Assembly: GCA_040112665.1 (NCBI GenBank)
Contig: CP157796.1
Coordinates: 62,001-126,000 of the forward strand
Source of the DNA: Oceanicaulis sp.
Lineage (GTDB): Bacteria; Pseudomonadota; Alphaproteobacteria; Caulobacterales; Maricaulaceae
Reading direction: 5' to 3'
Length of the DNA stretch: 64,000 nt
Shown here piece by piece: positions 1 through 7,997 of this stretch. Under the pieces are notes generated by a model. That model was not told the DNA's origin, did no database searches, and saw only the letters and a program-made list of their open reading frames with translations. The translations under genes and the position numbers were made by a program. Each line of letters opens with the position of its first letter. Within the stretch, counting starts at the first letter, position 1.

Positions 1-44
1 AGGTTCACCTTGGCGGGCGCGAACTCGACGACCGCGCCGCTCAT
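1..44 (-). CDS. ispE: 4-diphosphocytidyl-2-C-methyl-D-erythritol kinase, N-terminal codons only (partial)
   Basis: Only about 14 codons are inside the window; the gene continues past the left edge. The reverse strand from the ATG at 44 reads MSGAVVEFAPAKVNL, and the APAKVNL segment is the typical start of the GHMP-kinase IspE, which phosphorylates CDP-methylerythritol in the MEP isoprenoid pathway. The ATG overlaps the stop of the TPR lipoprotein gene upstream (ATGA), so the two are translationally coupled in one minus-strand operon. The assignment rests on a short but characteristic motif. ispH, a later step of the same pathway, lies at 37391 and is not linked. Confidence 0.75.
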   Translation of the reverse strand, partial: MSGAVVEFAPAKVN

Positions 45-1714
45 TCCAGATCGGCCGGCCCGGCGGAGAGGCCGAACTCCAGCCTGCGTTCGAGAAGCGC
101 CTGCTCGCGCGGATCGGGGTCGAGCTCCAGTGCCCGGTTCCACTGGAAGCGCGCTTCCAGCGTCCGGCCCGACGCCGCGTAGGCGTCGCCCAGATGCCAG
201 TTGATGGTCGGATCCTCGGGGCTGCGTTCGATCGCGCGTTCGAGCCACAGGACGGCGTCCTCGATCCGGCCCTGCTTGAAATGCCCCCAGCCCAGCGAGT
301 CCAGGATCGCGCCGTTCTCGGGCGCCAGCTCGGCGGCGCGGGCGACGAGATCGAACCCCTCTTCGACCCGCTCGCCGATGACGATCCAGTTATAGCCCAG
401 ATGGTTGAGCACGCGCGGCTCGTCCGGCGCGGCGTCGAGCGCGGCGACGAGCCAGGGCTCGGCCGCCGCCCAGCCTTCGGTGCGCTGAAGGCAAAGCCCG
501 GCGAAATACGGCACGTGCCAGTCGACTTCCCGGCCGGCGGCCTCGCGTTCGGCATGAACCGCGCGATAGATCTCGGCCGCTTCTTCGCAGCGATCGGAGG
601 CCCGCAGCATGTCGGCCAGCAGAAGACGCGGCCCCTCTCCGCGGGTCGCCGCGGCCAGATCGCGCGCCCGGTCGAGCGCCGCCCCGGTCCGGCCCTGCCG
701 GTATTCCAGCCAGGCGGCCTGCACCGCGGCGTCGGCGGCGAACGCGCCGCGATCGAGGCTTTCATAGGCCTCCACCGCCGCATCGAGCAGGTCGAGCCCT
801 TCGAGCATCGCCCCCAGCGCCATCGTATTGCGCGCAAAATCGGGATCGAGCCGCTGGACGAGCCGCAGATAGAGCGCGGTGTAGTCGACCGGCGCCTGGC
901 TGGTCAGCAGGGCCGACGGCGCGAATATCGCGCGCGCAGCGGCCTCTTCAGCGCGGGGAAAGCGCGGCGCACGGCGGCCGTTGCGGACCCGGTCCAGCGC
1001 TGCGGCGACTTCAGGGTCTTCGCGCTCCCCGGTCTGGGCGAGCCGCCCCTGGTAAAGCGCGATCGCGTCGGCGCGGCGGCCGCGGCGTTCGAGGAATTCG
1101 CCGTAGAGCACGGTGGTGAAGTCATGAAGGTCGATCGAGCCGCTTGCGGCGCGGTACGCCTGTTCGGCGCGCTCGTAATCGCGCGCGGATTCAAACAGCA
1201 AGGCGCGATGCACAGCGAGATGACCGCTGAGCGCGAAGGGCCCGCCGCCAGGCGTTTCCGCCGCTTCGAGCGCCCGCGCCCGCGAGCCGCGGACGGTTTT
1301 CCAGTCCTCGATGACGCTGGCGACCATCGCGCCGAACGGATCGGCGGGCTCGCCCTGCAAGGGCTCCACCGTTCCGCCCGCGAGATCGGCGGCCAGGAGA
1401 TAGAGCCGGGCCAGCCGCGCGCCGTCCTCGCCTTGCGCTGCGGCGCGGGCGGTGTCGTCCGCCCGGTCGAAATCGCCCGCCATCAGAGAGGCCAGAAACG
1501 CCCTGCCGGTGATCAGCGCGGAGCCCGGCGCCTGCTCCAGCGCCTCGGCGTAGTATTCCGAGCTGGCGTCGAGATCCCGGCTCGCCCCGGCGTAGCGGCC
1601 GGCCAGAAACGAGCCGTAGGCCGATTGCGGCGCGTCGTCGGGCGCGAGGAAGCCGCCGGTGCTCGTACAGCCCGAGACCGTCAGGCCCACAAGGATGATC
1701 AGTGCAGCGCGCAT
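41..1714 (-). CDS. TPR-repeat lipoprotein
   Basis: The 557-residue product starts with a lipoprotein signal peptide whose lipobox ends VSGC, with Cys16 as the acylation site. The rest is almost entirely alpha-helical tetratricopeptide repeats. The C-terminal repeats (roughly residues 430-540) have clear TPR spacing with LGY, LGW and LGD helix starts. Such proteins act as scaffolds at the inner face of the outer membrane or in the periplasm; no partner can be named. It lies 34 bases downstream of the ETF-QO gene and its stop overlaps the ispE start, so the three are probably cotranscribed. The same trio next to a uracil-DNA glycosylase is, from memory, a common alphaproteobacterial arrangement. 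Confidence 0.85.
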   Translation of the reverse strand: MRAALIILVGLTVSGCTSTGGFLAPDDAPQSAYGSFLAGRYAGASRDLDASSEYYAEALEQAPGSALITGRAFLASLMAGDFDRADDTARAAAQGEDGARLARLYLLAADLAGGTVEPLQGEPADPFGAMVASVIEDWKTVRGSRARALEAAETPGGGPFALSGHLAVHRALLFESARDYERAEQAYRAASGSIDLHDFTTVLYGEFLERRGRRADAIALYQGRLAQTGEREDPEVAAALDRVRNGRRAPRFPRAEEAAARAIFAPSALLTSQAPVDYTALYLRLVQRLDPDFARNTMALGAMLEGLDLLDAAVEAYESLDRGAFAADAAVQAAWLEYRQGRTGAALDRARDLAAATRGEGPRLLLADMLRASDRCEEAAEIYRAVHAEREAAGREVDWHVPYFAGLCLQRTEGWAAAEPWLVAALDAAPDEPRVLNHLGYNWIVIGERVEEGFDLVARAAELAPENGAILDSLGWGHFKQGRIEDAVLWLERAIERSPEDPTINWHLGDAYAASGRTLEARFQWNRALELDPDPREQALLERRLEFGLSAGPADLE

Positions 1715-1748
1715 CGCGCCCGCGGGAGCCGGAGCCGCCCGCGCCCCC

Positions 1749-3422
1749 TTACATGTTGGGATAGTTCGGACCGCCGCCGCCTTCGGGCGTGGTCCAGTTG
1801 ATGTTCTGGTTCGGATCCTTGATGTCGCAGGTCTTGCAGTGCACGCAGTTCTGCGCGTTGATCACGAACTTCTTCTCGCCCCCGCCCTCGGGCTCGTCCC
1901 ATTCATAGACCGCAGCGGGGCAATAGCGCGCGGACGGCCCGCCATAGACGGCCAGCTCGCTTTCCTTCTGCAGCGCCATGTCGGAGACCTTGAGGTGGAT
2001 CGGCTGATCTTCCTCATGGTTGGTGTTGGAGATGAACACCGAGGAGAGCCGGTCGAAGGTCAGCACGTTGTCGGGCTTGGGGTAGTGCTTGGGCTTGCAC
2101 TTGTCGGCGGGCTTGGTCGCCTCGTGATCGGCGCCGCCATGGCTCATCGTGCCGAAGATCGAGAAGCCGAAGAGCTGGTTGGTCCACATGTCCAGACCGC
2201 CCAGCGGCACGCCGGCGACGGTGCCGAACTTGGTCCAGAGCGGTTTGACGTTGCGGACCTTTTTGAGCTCCTCGCGCACCCAGCTGTTCTCATAGGCCGT
2301 CTCATAGGCCTCCAGCGTGTCGTGCGCGCGGTCCGCGCCGACCGCCTCGAACGCGGCTTCGGCGGCCATCATGCCGGTCTTCATCGCGTTATGGCTGCCC
2401 TTGATCCGGGGCACGTTCACAAAGCCGGCCGAACAGCCGATCAGCGCCCCGCCGGGGAAGGCGAGCTTGGGCACGGACTGATACCCGCCCTCGGTGATCG
2501 CGCGCGCGCCGTAGCTCAGGCGCTCGGCGCCCTCGAGCACCTCGGCGATGTCGGGATGGGTCTTGAACTTCTGAAACTCGCCGAACGGGAAGAGGTGCGG
2601 GTTCTTGTAATTGAGGTGCACCACGAAGCCGATGGAGACCAGATTGTCCCCGAAATGGTACATCCAGCTGCCGCCGCCGGTCTCGTTGTCGAGCGGCCAG
2701 CCCATGGTGTGCTGGGTGAGGCCCTTCCTGAACTTCTCCGGCTTGACGCGCCAGAGCTCCTTCATCCCCAGGCCGTATTTCTGCGGCTCGCGGTCCGCCC
2801 CGAGATCGAGTTCGCGGATCAGGCGCTTGGAGAGCGAGCCCCGCGCGCCCTCGGCGATGAGGGTGTATTTCGCGCGCAGCTCCATGCCCGGCTGGTACAT
2901 GTCCTTGTGGCCGCCGTCGCGCGCCACGCCCATGTCGCCGGTGACGACGCCGCGGATCGCGCCGTCCTCGTAGATGTAGTCCGCCGCGGGGAAGCCGGGA
3001 TAGACCTCCACGCCCATCGCCTCGGCCTTCTCCGCCAGCCAGCGGCACAGATTGGCGAGCGAGCCGACATAGCAGCCGTGATTATGCATGAAGCCCGGCA
3101 TGGCGAAGCCCGGAACGGTCGCAGCGCCGGCCTCGCCGAGCATGACGAACCGGTCCTCGGTCACTTCGGTGTCGAAGGGCTGGGAGGGATCCTCGCGCCA
3201 GTCGGGGATGAGCTCGTCGAGGGCTTTGGGGTCGAAGACCACGCCTGAGAGGATGTGCGCGCCGACTTCGGACCCCTTCTCCAGCACGGCGACGGAGATA
3301 TCCTTGCCGGTCTCCTCGCTGAGCTGCTTGAGGCGGATCGCGGCGCCCAGCCCGGCCGGGCCGGCGCCCACGATCACGACGTCGTACTCCATGGATTCGC
3401 GCTCGATCGCCTCGTCGGCCAT
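1749..3422 (-). CDS. electron transfer flavoprotein-ubiquinone oxidoreductase
   Basis: ETF-QO passes electrons from reduced electron-transfer flavoprotein (fed by acyl-CoA and amino-acid dehydrogenases) to ubiquinone at the inner membrane. The 557-residue protein has an N-terminal FAD-binding dinucleotide fold (GAGPAGLG just after VVIVG), a long central FAD and quinone-binding domain, and a C-terminal ferredoxin-like 4Fe-4S domain with cysteines in NCVHCKTCDIKDPNQN plus an upstream Cys in the ARYCPA segment. I chose the ATG at 3422 because it has an AGGAGA Shine-Dalgarno seven bases upstream; an earlier ATG at 3449 would add nine residues. First gene of the minus-strand run ending in ispE, and divergent from the uracil-DNA glycosylase gene. 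Confidence 0.95.
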   Translation of the reverse strand: MADEAIERESMEYDVVIVGAGPAGLGAAIRLKQLSEETGKDISVAVLEKGSEVGAHILSGVVFDPKALDELIPDWREDPSQPFDTEVTEDRFVMLGEAGAATVPGFAMPGFMHNHGCYVGSLANLCRWLAEKAEAMGVEVYPGFPAADYIYEDGAIRGVVTGDMGVARDGGHKDMYQPGMELRAKYTLIAEGARGSLSKRLIRELDLGADREPQKYGLGMKELWRVKPEKFRKGLTQHTMGWPLDNETGGGSWMYHFGDNLVSIGFVVHLNYKNPHLFPFGEFQKFKTHPDIAEVLEGAERLSYGARAITEGGYQSVPKLAFPGGALIGCSAGFVNVPRIKGSHNAMKTGMMAAEAAFEAVGADRAHDTLEAYETAYENSWVREELKKVRNVKPLWTKFGTVAGVPLGGLDMWTNQLFGFSIFGTMSHGGADHEATKPADKCKPKHYPKPDNVLTFDRLSSVFISNTNHEEDQPIHLKVSDMALQKESELAVYGGPSARYCPAAVYEWDEPEGGGEKKFVINAQNCVHCKTCDIKDPNQNINWTTPEGGGGPNYPNM

Positions 3423-3565
3423 GTCGTCTCCTGTCTGATGCCGCCGCACCGGCGCGAAGCACGCTGGCGCAGCCCTTTCTTCCGTCTTAGCCTAGGCTTT
3501 TCCCGTGAGCTAGGGCGCCTGCCCGCTCGCGCCCACCTTCCCGACCGGCCGCCGCCGAGAAGAGC

Positions 3566-4375
3566 ATGTCCGCACCGCTATCGCCTGAAGACCTGCGCAC
3601 GCTGCAAAGCCTCGTGGACTGGTGGGACCAGGCGGGGGTGGAGACGCTGCCGCTGTCGCCATCAGAAGTGCGCCGTCCCGCCGCCGCAAGGCCCGCCCCG
3701 CCCGCGGCCGAGGCCCCGCGCACCACGCCCGCCCAGGCGCGCGCGGCCGGGTTCGGCGCAGCGCCGGTTCAGAACGCCCGCGAGATCGCGGACAGGTGCA
3801 AGACGCTCGATCAGCTGCGCGAGGCGGTTGCGAACTTCGACGGCTGCCCGCTGCGCGCCACCGCGACCCAGGCCGTGTTCGCGCGCGGAAATCCCGAAGC
3901 CAAGGTGATGGTCGTCGGCGAAGCGCCGGGCCGGGACGAGGACCGCGAAGGAAAGCCCTTCGTGGGCGTGGCCGGGCAGCTGCTGGACCGGATGCTCGGC
4001 GCGATCGGGCTTGATGAGACCAGCGCCTACATCACCAATGTCGTGTTCTGGCGACCGCCGGGCAATCGCAAGCCCACCGACGCCGAGATCGAGGCCTGCC
4101 GCCCCTTCGCCGAGCGGCATATCGCACTGGTCCGCCCCGACATTCTGGTCTTCGCGGGCAATATCAGCGCGCAGACGCTTTTAAGGGTGCGCACCGGCAT
4201 CACCCAGCTGCGCGGCCGCTGGGCGGACTACGCCCTGCCCGACGGAAGCAGCGTGCCCGCCCTGCCGATCTTCCACCCGGCCTTCCTTCTGCGCCGCCCG
4301 CAGGAGAAGGCGAAGGCGTGGGCGGATCTTCTGAGTTTGAAGGCGAGGATTGGAGAGAGTTCAGCCGGACGCTGA
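3566..4375 (+). CDS. uracil-DNA glycosylase, family 4-like, with incomplete iron-sulfur ligands
   Basis: The 269-residue protein removes uracil from DNA after cytosine deamination. The family-4 core is clear: the GEAPGRDED loop (about residues 119-126), the [11 protein letters not shown] segment, the RPPGN loop and the FHPAFLLR leucine-loop region near the C-terminus. The first 75 residues are a low-complexity Ala/Pro-rich extension. Against the Thermus enzyme as I remember it, only two of four cluster cysteines remain (Cys94 and Cys178); the other positions are Phe91 and Trp162. The 4Fe-4S cluster therefore probably does not form, and this may be an alphaproteobacterial branch without it. 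Divergent from etf-QO, with about 140 bases between. Confidence 0.88.
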   Translation: MSAPLSPEDLRTLQSLVDWWDQAGVETLPLSPSEVRRPAAARPAPPAAEAPRTTPAQARAAGFGAAPVQNAREIADRCKTLDQLREAVANFDGCPLRATATQAVFARGNPEAKVMVVGEAPGRDEDREGKPFVGVAGQLLDRMLGAIGLDETSAYITNVVFWRPPGNRKPTDAEIEACRPFAERHIALVRPDILVFAGNISAQTLLRVRTGITQLRGRWADYALPDGSSVPALPIFHPAFLLRRPQEKAKAWADLLSLKARIGESSAGR

Positions 4376-4433
4376 CCGCTTGCCGCCCGCCTGAACCGGC
4401 GTCTAACGTCGCGTATCGATCGTGGAGGAAGCG

Positions 4434-5468
4434 ATGGTTCGGGTGTTCGCCTTCATGCTGGGGGCCGTGCTGGCGATCGCGCTGGTGCGGACGGCCTTCG
4501 TGGTGATTCCGGCCTCCGGCGTGCTGGAGGGCGAAAATTACGCCGACAACGCGGCGTGCACGGCTGTGGAGATCGCGCCGGGGACCGAGGACGTCACCTT
4601 CGATCCCGTCACCGGGCTCGCGTTTGTCTCAGCCGCCGAGCGCCGGACCGGGGTCGCCGATCCGCTGAACGGCATCTACGCCTTCGATCCGGACGACCCT
4701 GACAGCGTGCGCGCGGTCAGCACCGACGCGCCGGCCGATTTCAGGCCCCACGGGATCAGCCTTTATCGCGACGGCGAGGTGGCGCGGCTGTTCGTGATCT
4801 CCCACCCGGCCTCGGGCCATCAGGTTCTGATCTACGATATCGGCGCGGATGGGACCCTGAGCCATGTGCGCACCGTCACCGATCCGGCGATCCGCTCGCC
4901 CAACGACATCGCTGCGACCGGGCCGGAGAGTTTTTACGTGACCAACGATGCGTATTTCTCAGGCGGGCCGATGGCGATGGCCGAGCCCTTCCTGGGCCTG
5001 CCGGGCGGGTCGATCGCCTTTTTCGACGGGCGCGAGGGCCGGATCGTCGCCAAGTCCATCGCCTACGCCAACGGCATCCAGCTGAGCCCGGACGGCGAAG
5101 AGGTCTACGCCAGCGCCTTCATCGGCCGGACGGTGCATGTCTTCGACCGCAATCCGGTGACCGGCGATCTGGTGCGCTCGGCGAAACACCGCGTGCCGCT
5201 GGGCCTTGATAATATCGAGCTCGGCGAGGACGGATCGCTCTATATCGCGGGCAACACCGAAGTGTTCTCCTTCCTCGCCCACCAGTCCGATCCCGAGGCG
5301 CGCGCGCCGAGCAAGGCTGTGCGGGTGGACCCCGAAAGCGGAGCGTGGGACACCGTGTTCCACGACGACGGCTCGGGTATCGATTCCGCTTCGGTGGCCG
5401 CGCCCGCCGGCGACCGGCTGATCCTGGGCGCGGTGTTCGATTCCCACGTCCTGGTCTGCCCGCGCTAG
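4434..5468 (+). CDS. paraoxonase/arylesterase-family lactonase
   Basis: The 344-residue protein begins with a hydrophobic segment (residues 4-24) that could be a signal anchor or an uncleaved signal, so it is probably exported. The rest resembles the six-bladed beta-propeller of serum paraoxonase PON1. Matching segments are SPNDIAATGPESFYVTND, ANGIQLSPDG and LDNIELGEDG, which carry the Asn, Asp and Asn-Ile positions that bind the two calcium ions in PON1. Family members hydrolyse lactones and aryl esters, so quenching of acyl-homoserine lactones is possible but unproven. The ATG at 4434 has GGAGG five bases upstream; a GTG at 4422 is a weaker alternative. An enoyl-CoA hydratase gene follows after 29 bases. 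Confidence 0.85.
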   Translation: MVRVFAFMLGAVLAIALVRTAFVVIPASGVLEGENYADNAACTAVEIAPGTEDVTFDPVTGLAFVSAAERRTGVADPLNGIYAFDPDDPDSVRAVSTDAPADFRPHGISLYRDGEVARLFVISHPASGHQVLIYDIGADGTLSHVRTVTDPAIRSPNDIAATGPESFYVTNDAYFSGGPMAMAEPFLGLPGGSIAFFDGREGRIVAKSIAYANGIQLSPDGEEVYASAFIGRTVHVFDRNPVTGDLVRSAKHRVPLGLDNIELGEDGSLYIAGNTEVFSFLAHQSDPEARAPSKAVRVDPESGAWDTVFHDDGSGIDSASVAAPAGDRLILGAVFDSHVLVCPR

Positions 5469-5497
5469 ATCAGGCCCTTTTTACGAGAGACTGACGC

Positions 5498-6271
5498 ATG
5501 ACCGACGAGATCCTGGTGTCCGACGACGCCCGCGTCCGCACGATCCGCTTCAACCGCCCCGGCAAGAAGAACGCGATCACGCGGGCGATGTACACGGCGA
5601 TGGCCGAGGCGCTGGAAAGCGCGAACGAGGCCGAGGTGCGCGTGGTGATCATCGCAGGCTCGGACGGCGTGTTCAGCGCGGGCAACGACCTTGTCGACTT
5701 CATGGAGGCGCCGCCTCATATCGGCGGCGGCGACACCCCGCCGGTGGAGCGCTTCATGCGCGCGCTCATGGGCTGCGAAAAGCCGGTGATCGCGGCGGTG
5801 GACGGGCTCGCGGTCGGCATCGGCACGACGCTTTTGCTGCATTGCGACCTCGCCTACGCCACGCCGCGCGCGGTCTTCTCCGCCCCCTTCGTCAATCTCG
5901 CCTTGGCGCCGGAATTCGGCTCGAGCCAGATCCTGCCGGGCCTTGTGGGCCGGGTGGTGGCGAGCGAGCTTCTGCTGCTCGGCGCGAAATGGGACGCGGA
6001 CAAAGCCGCCGCCAAGCACCTCGTCACGGACGTTCTGCCCGAGGCCGGCTTCGAGGACGCGGTACGCGCGATCGCCGCCGATCTGGCCGGCAAGGCGCCC
6101 GGCGCAGTGAAGACCGCCAAGATGCTCATCGGCCTGCCCGAAGAGGACCTTCAGGGCCGCATCGTGCGCGAAGGCGGGCTCTTCGCCGATCAGCTGCGCT
6201 CTGAGGAGTTCAAGGAGGCCGCGACCGCCTTCATGGAGCGCCGCGCGCCGGACTTCTCGCGCTTCGACTGA
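5498..6271 (+). CDS. enoyl-CoA hydratase/isomerase family protein
   Basis: This 257-residue protein is a full-length crotonase-fold enzyme. The oxyanion-hole segments are visible as FSAGNDLVDF (near residue 65) and the AVDGLAVGIGTTL stretch around residue 105. The segment ALAPEFGSSQILP carries the acidic residue used by the isomerase and hydratase branch. It probably hydrates or isomerises an unsaturated acyl-CoA in beta-oxidation, which fits with an ETF-QO gene nearby, but the exact substrate cannot be read from sequence. It is in the same direction as the paraoxonase-like gene and may be cotranscribed with it. Confidence 0.85.
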   Translation: MTDEILVSDDARVRTIRFNRPGKKNAITRAMYTAMAEALESANEAEVRVVIIAGSDGVFSAGNDLVDFMEAPPHIGGGDTPPVERFMRALMGCEKPVIAAVDGLAVGIGTTLLLHCDLAYATPRAVFSAPFVNLALAPEFGSSQILPGLVGRVVASELLLLGAKWDADKAAAKHLVTDVLPEAGFEDAVRAIAADLAGKAPGAVKTAKMLIGLPEEDLQGRIVREGGLFADQLRSEEFKEAATAFMERRAPDFSRFD

Positions 6272-6375
6272 CATCGGCTGAATAAGATCAATAACAGCGC
6301 TGGCCCTCGCCGCGGTCCGGCATATGTGCTTGCAGTGCGTCTGATCAGCGGCGCTACGGGGAGACGTTTGCGCTC

Positions 6376-6777
6376 ATGCCGTTCGACCAGACCTATAATC
6401 GCGGCGAAGGCGGCCCGCTCAATGTTCTGGGCGGGCCGCTCGCCCTGTGCGGCCAGAACCCGGTCACCGGCTTTTATCGCGACGGGTGCTGCCAGACCGG
6501 CCCGCATGATCGCGGCGTTCACACGGTGTGCGCAGTGATGACCGAGGAGTTCCTGGCCTTCACCGCCAGCCGGGGCAACGATCTGTCCACGCCGCAGCCC
6601 GATTTCCGCTTCCCCGGCCTCAAGCCCGGCGACCGCTGGTGCCTGTGCGCCAGCCGCTGGCTCGAAGCGTTCGAGGCGGGCTGCGCGCCGCAGGTCGTTC
6701 TGAACGCCAGCCATGCCCGCACGTTGCAGATCGTACCGCTGGCGGCGCTGAAGGCGCACGCGGCCGATCTGAACTGA
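6376..6777 (+). CDS. DUF2237 family protein
   Basis: The 133-residue protein matches DUF2237 along its whole length. The family hallmarks are NVLGGPL near the start, a Cys-rich GFYRDGCCQTGP block, HTVCAVMT, the GNDLSTP segment and FPGLKPGDRWCLCA. Most cysteines lie in pairs, consistent with metal binding or a redox role, but the biochemical function is unknown. Two small GNAT-like genes follow in the same direction at spacings of 14 and 17 bases, so the three look like one operon. The start is an ATG after a distant GGGGAG; no better start was found. Confidence 0.88.
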   Translation: MPFDQTYNRGEGGPLNVLGGPLALCGQNPVTGFYRDGCCQTGPHDRGVHTVCAVMTEEFLAFTASRGNDLSTPQPDFRFPGLKPGDRWCLCASRWLEAFEAGCAPQVVLNASHARTLQIVPLAALKAHAADLN

Positions 6778-6791
6778 ACGGAGCCTGGCGC

Positions 6792-7097
6792 ATGACCGAG
6801 ACGATCACCGAGACGCGAGACGGCGAACGGGGCCGCTATGTCCTGAGCGAGGACGGCGGGGACAGCGAGCTGACCTATCTTCTGGCCGGTACGCGCATGG
6901 TGATCGACCACACCTACACCCCGCCGGCGCTGCGCGGACGAGGTCAGGCCGCCCGGCTCGTCGAGCGGGCGGTCTCCGACGCGCGCGATCGGGGCTGGTC
7001 GGTCGTGCCGCAATGTCCTTATGTGAAGATCAAGATCGACCGCACGCCCGCGCTTCAGGACGTTCTGGACGAAAGCTGGCGAGCCGGCACGGGCTGA
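6792..7097 (+). CDS. small GNAT-like N-acetyltransferase, YjdJ/COG2388 type (copy 1)
   Basis: The 101-residue protein is a minimal GNAT fold of the YjdJ kind. It has a short N-terminal beta sheet (GRYVLSEDGGDSELTY), the acetyl-CoA binding region RGRGQAARLVERAV, and a C-terminal CPYVKIKIDRTP segment. The start is the ATG at 6792, 14 bases after the DUF2237 stop; a longer reading frame upstream overlaps that gene and is not credible. It is a paralogue of the next gene, sharing the DHT-P-RG-G-LVERAV-DAR-RG-P-CP pattern. The acetyl acceptor is unknown. Confidence 0.82.
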   Translation: MTETITETRDGERGRYVLSEDGGDSELTYLLAGTRMVIDHTYTPPALRGRGQAARLVERAVSDARDRGWSVVPQCPYVKIKIDRTPALQDVLDESWRAGTG

Positions 7098-7114
7098 ACA
7101 CGAGGACGCGGCGA

Positions 7115-7405
7115 ATGGCGGAGTTCGAGATCACCGAAGAGCGCGGCGACACCAAGGGCCGCTATGTCGCGACCGCGCCTGGCAAGCCCGAGGCCGAGCT
7201 CACCTATTCGATCGCCAGCGCGACGCTGATCATCATCGACCATACCGGCGTGCCCGACGACTGGCGCGGCATGGGCGTGGGCAAGGCGCTGGTCGAGCGC
7301 GCGGTCACCGACGCGCGCGAGCGCGGGGTCAAGATCATCCCGCTCTGCCCCTTCGCGAAGGCGCAGATCGAGAAGACCCCGGACTGGCGGGACGTTCTGA
7401 ACTAG
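7115..7405 (+). CDS. small GNAT-like N-acetyltransferase, YjdJ/COG2388 type (copy 2)
   Basis: This is the second copy of the miniature GNAT protein, 96 residues long. The CoA-binding loop is RGMGVGKALVERAV and the end is CPFAKAQIEKTPDWRDVLN. It closely follows copy 1, and the two line up over nearly all of their length, so they are a local duplication that has since diverged. Its stop lies five bases from the stop of the convergent His-rich gene. Function in the cell is unknown. It is probably cotranscribed with the DUF2237 gene. Confidence 0.82.
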   Translation: MAEFEITEERGDTKGRYVATAPGKPEAELTYSIASATLIIIDHTGVPDDWRGMGVGKALVERAVTDARERGVKIIPLCPFAKAQIEKTPDWRDVLN

Positions 7406-7409
7406 ACCT

Positions 7410-7763
7410 TCAGACCGTCTTCAGCGGTCCGTGATCGTCGCAATGGCCGTCATGGGGGTGATGCAGGCGGCCGTCCACCAGATAGCAGGTGTGATCGCCG
7501 TGCGGCACGGCCTCATGGCCGCAATCGGGCCCGTGCTCGTGATCGTCGGCGTGCGCCAGGGCGCCCTGCCCGATCGGCGCGCAGCCGCCGGGATTGGTCT
7601 TGTCCAGCGCGATCACGTGCTCGTCGACATGGTCGCCGTGCGGATGATGCAGGTGGCCGTCATGCAGATAGTCCACATGGTCGCCGTGCTTCACCGCCGT
7701 ATGGCCGCAATCGGGGCCGTGCTCGTGGGCGTGCCCGTGATGTTGAGGGTTGGCGCAGGTCAT
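7410..7763 (-). CDS. duplicated His-rich putative metal-binding protein
   Basis: The 117-residue soluble protein contains two near-identical modules of about 37 residues, each reading roughly HEHGPDCGH-AV-HGDH--YL-DG-LHHPH--H-D-H. A short linker between them contains a Cys. His makes up a very large share of the residues, and the His/Cys/Asp spacing suggests zinc, nickel or copper binding. I remember similar two-module proteins as uncharacterised in many proteobacteria. The start chosen is the ATG at 7763, with AAGGAG seven bases upstream; a methionine five codons earlier is possible. It is transcribed alone, convergent with the GNAT pair. No typical Zur box was seen upstream. Confidence 0.8.
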   Translation of the reverse strand: MTCANPQHHGHAHEHGPDCGHTAVKHGDHVDYLHDGHLHHPHGDHVDEHVIALDKTNPGGCAPIGQGALAHADDHEHGPDCGHEAVPHGDHTCYLVDGRLHHPHDGHCDDHGPLKTV

Positions 7764-7866
7764 GGCCGTCTCCTTCATCGCCGCGTCACGGCTGCAATAT
7801 GGCGGCCGCCTGTCGATCCGGCGTGGCGCCGTCTGAGGACTGATCCGCTCGGCGCTCAAAAAACCC

Positions 7867-7884
7867 TAGACTGAATACGGTCAA
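7867..7884. promoter_or_regulatory. imperfect palindrome, possible TetR-type operator
   Basis: TAGACTGAATACGGTCAA is an imperfect 18-base inverted repeat with TNGAC-type half-sites. It lies in the space between the His-rich gene (start 7763) and the beta-lactamase-like gene (start 7998). A -35-like TTGACC for the minus-strand gene overlaps it. The operator role is inferred from symmetry only. Confidence 0.3.
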
Positions 7885-7929
7885 TGTAAACCCCGTTCCG
7901 CTCCGCCAGGCGATCGGCCGCAGGGCTGA

Positions 7930-7949
7930 GGGTGCAACGGCTTGCACCC
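7930..7949. repeat. perfect 8-bp inverted repeat upstream of the serine hydrolase gene
   Basis: GGGTGCAA and TTGCACCC are separated by CGGC, ending 48 bases before the hydrolase ATG. It may be an operator or a leader hairpin. There is no T-run, so an intrinsic terminator is unlikely. Confidence 0.35.
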
Positions 7950-7997
7950 CCGCAATTTTCCATCGATCCTGCCGCCGCTCAGGGGGAGGACGACATC

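Noticed and set aside
194..1801. Long plus-strand frame opposite the TPR lipoprotein
   Set aside because: It is an antisense shadow: no domain, no ribosome site, and the minus strand carries a lipoprotein signal plus TPR repeats.
6272..6375. Promoter or riboswitch in the gap before the DUF2237 gene
   Set aside because: The sequence has a TTGCAG-like hexamer but no acceptable -10 partner and no aptamer-like conserved blocks.
7764..7997. Zur or other standard metal-regulator box before the His-rich gene
   Set aside because: No ATGTTATA-type palindrome was seen. The only symmetric site is an imperfect TNGAC repeat, recorded as a weak operator candidate.
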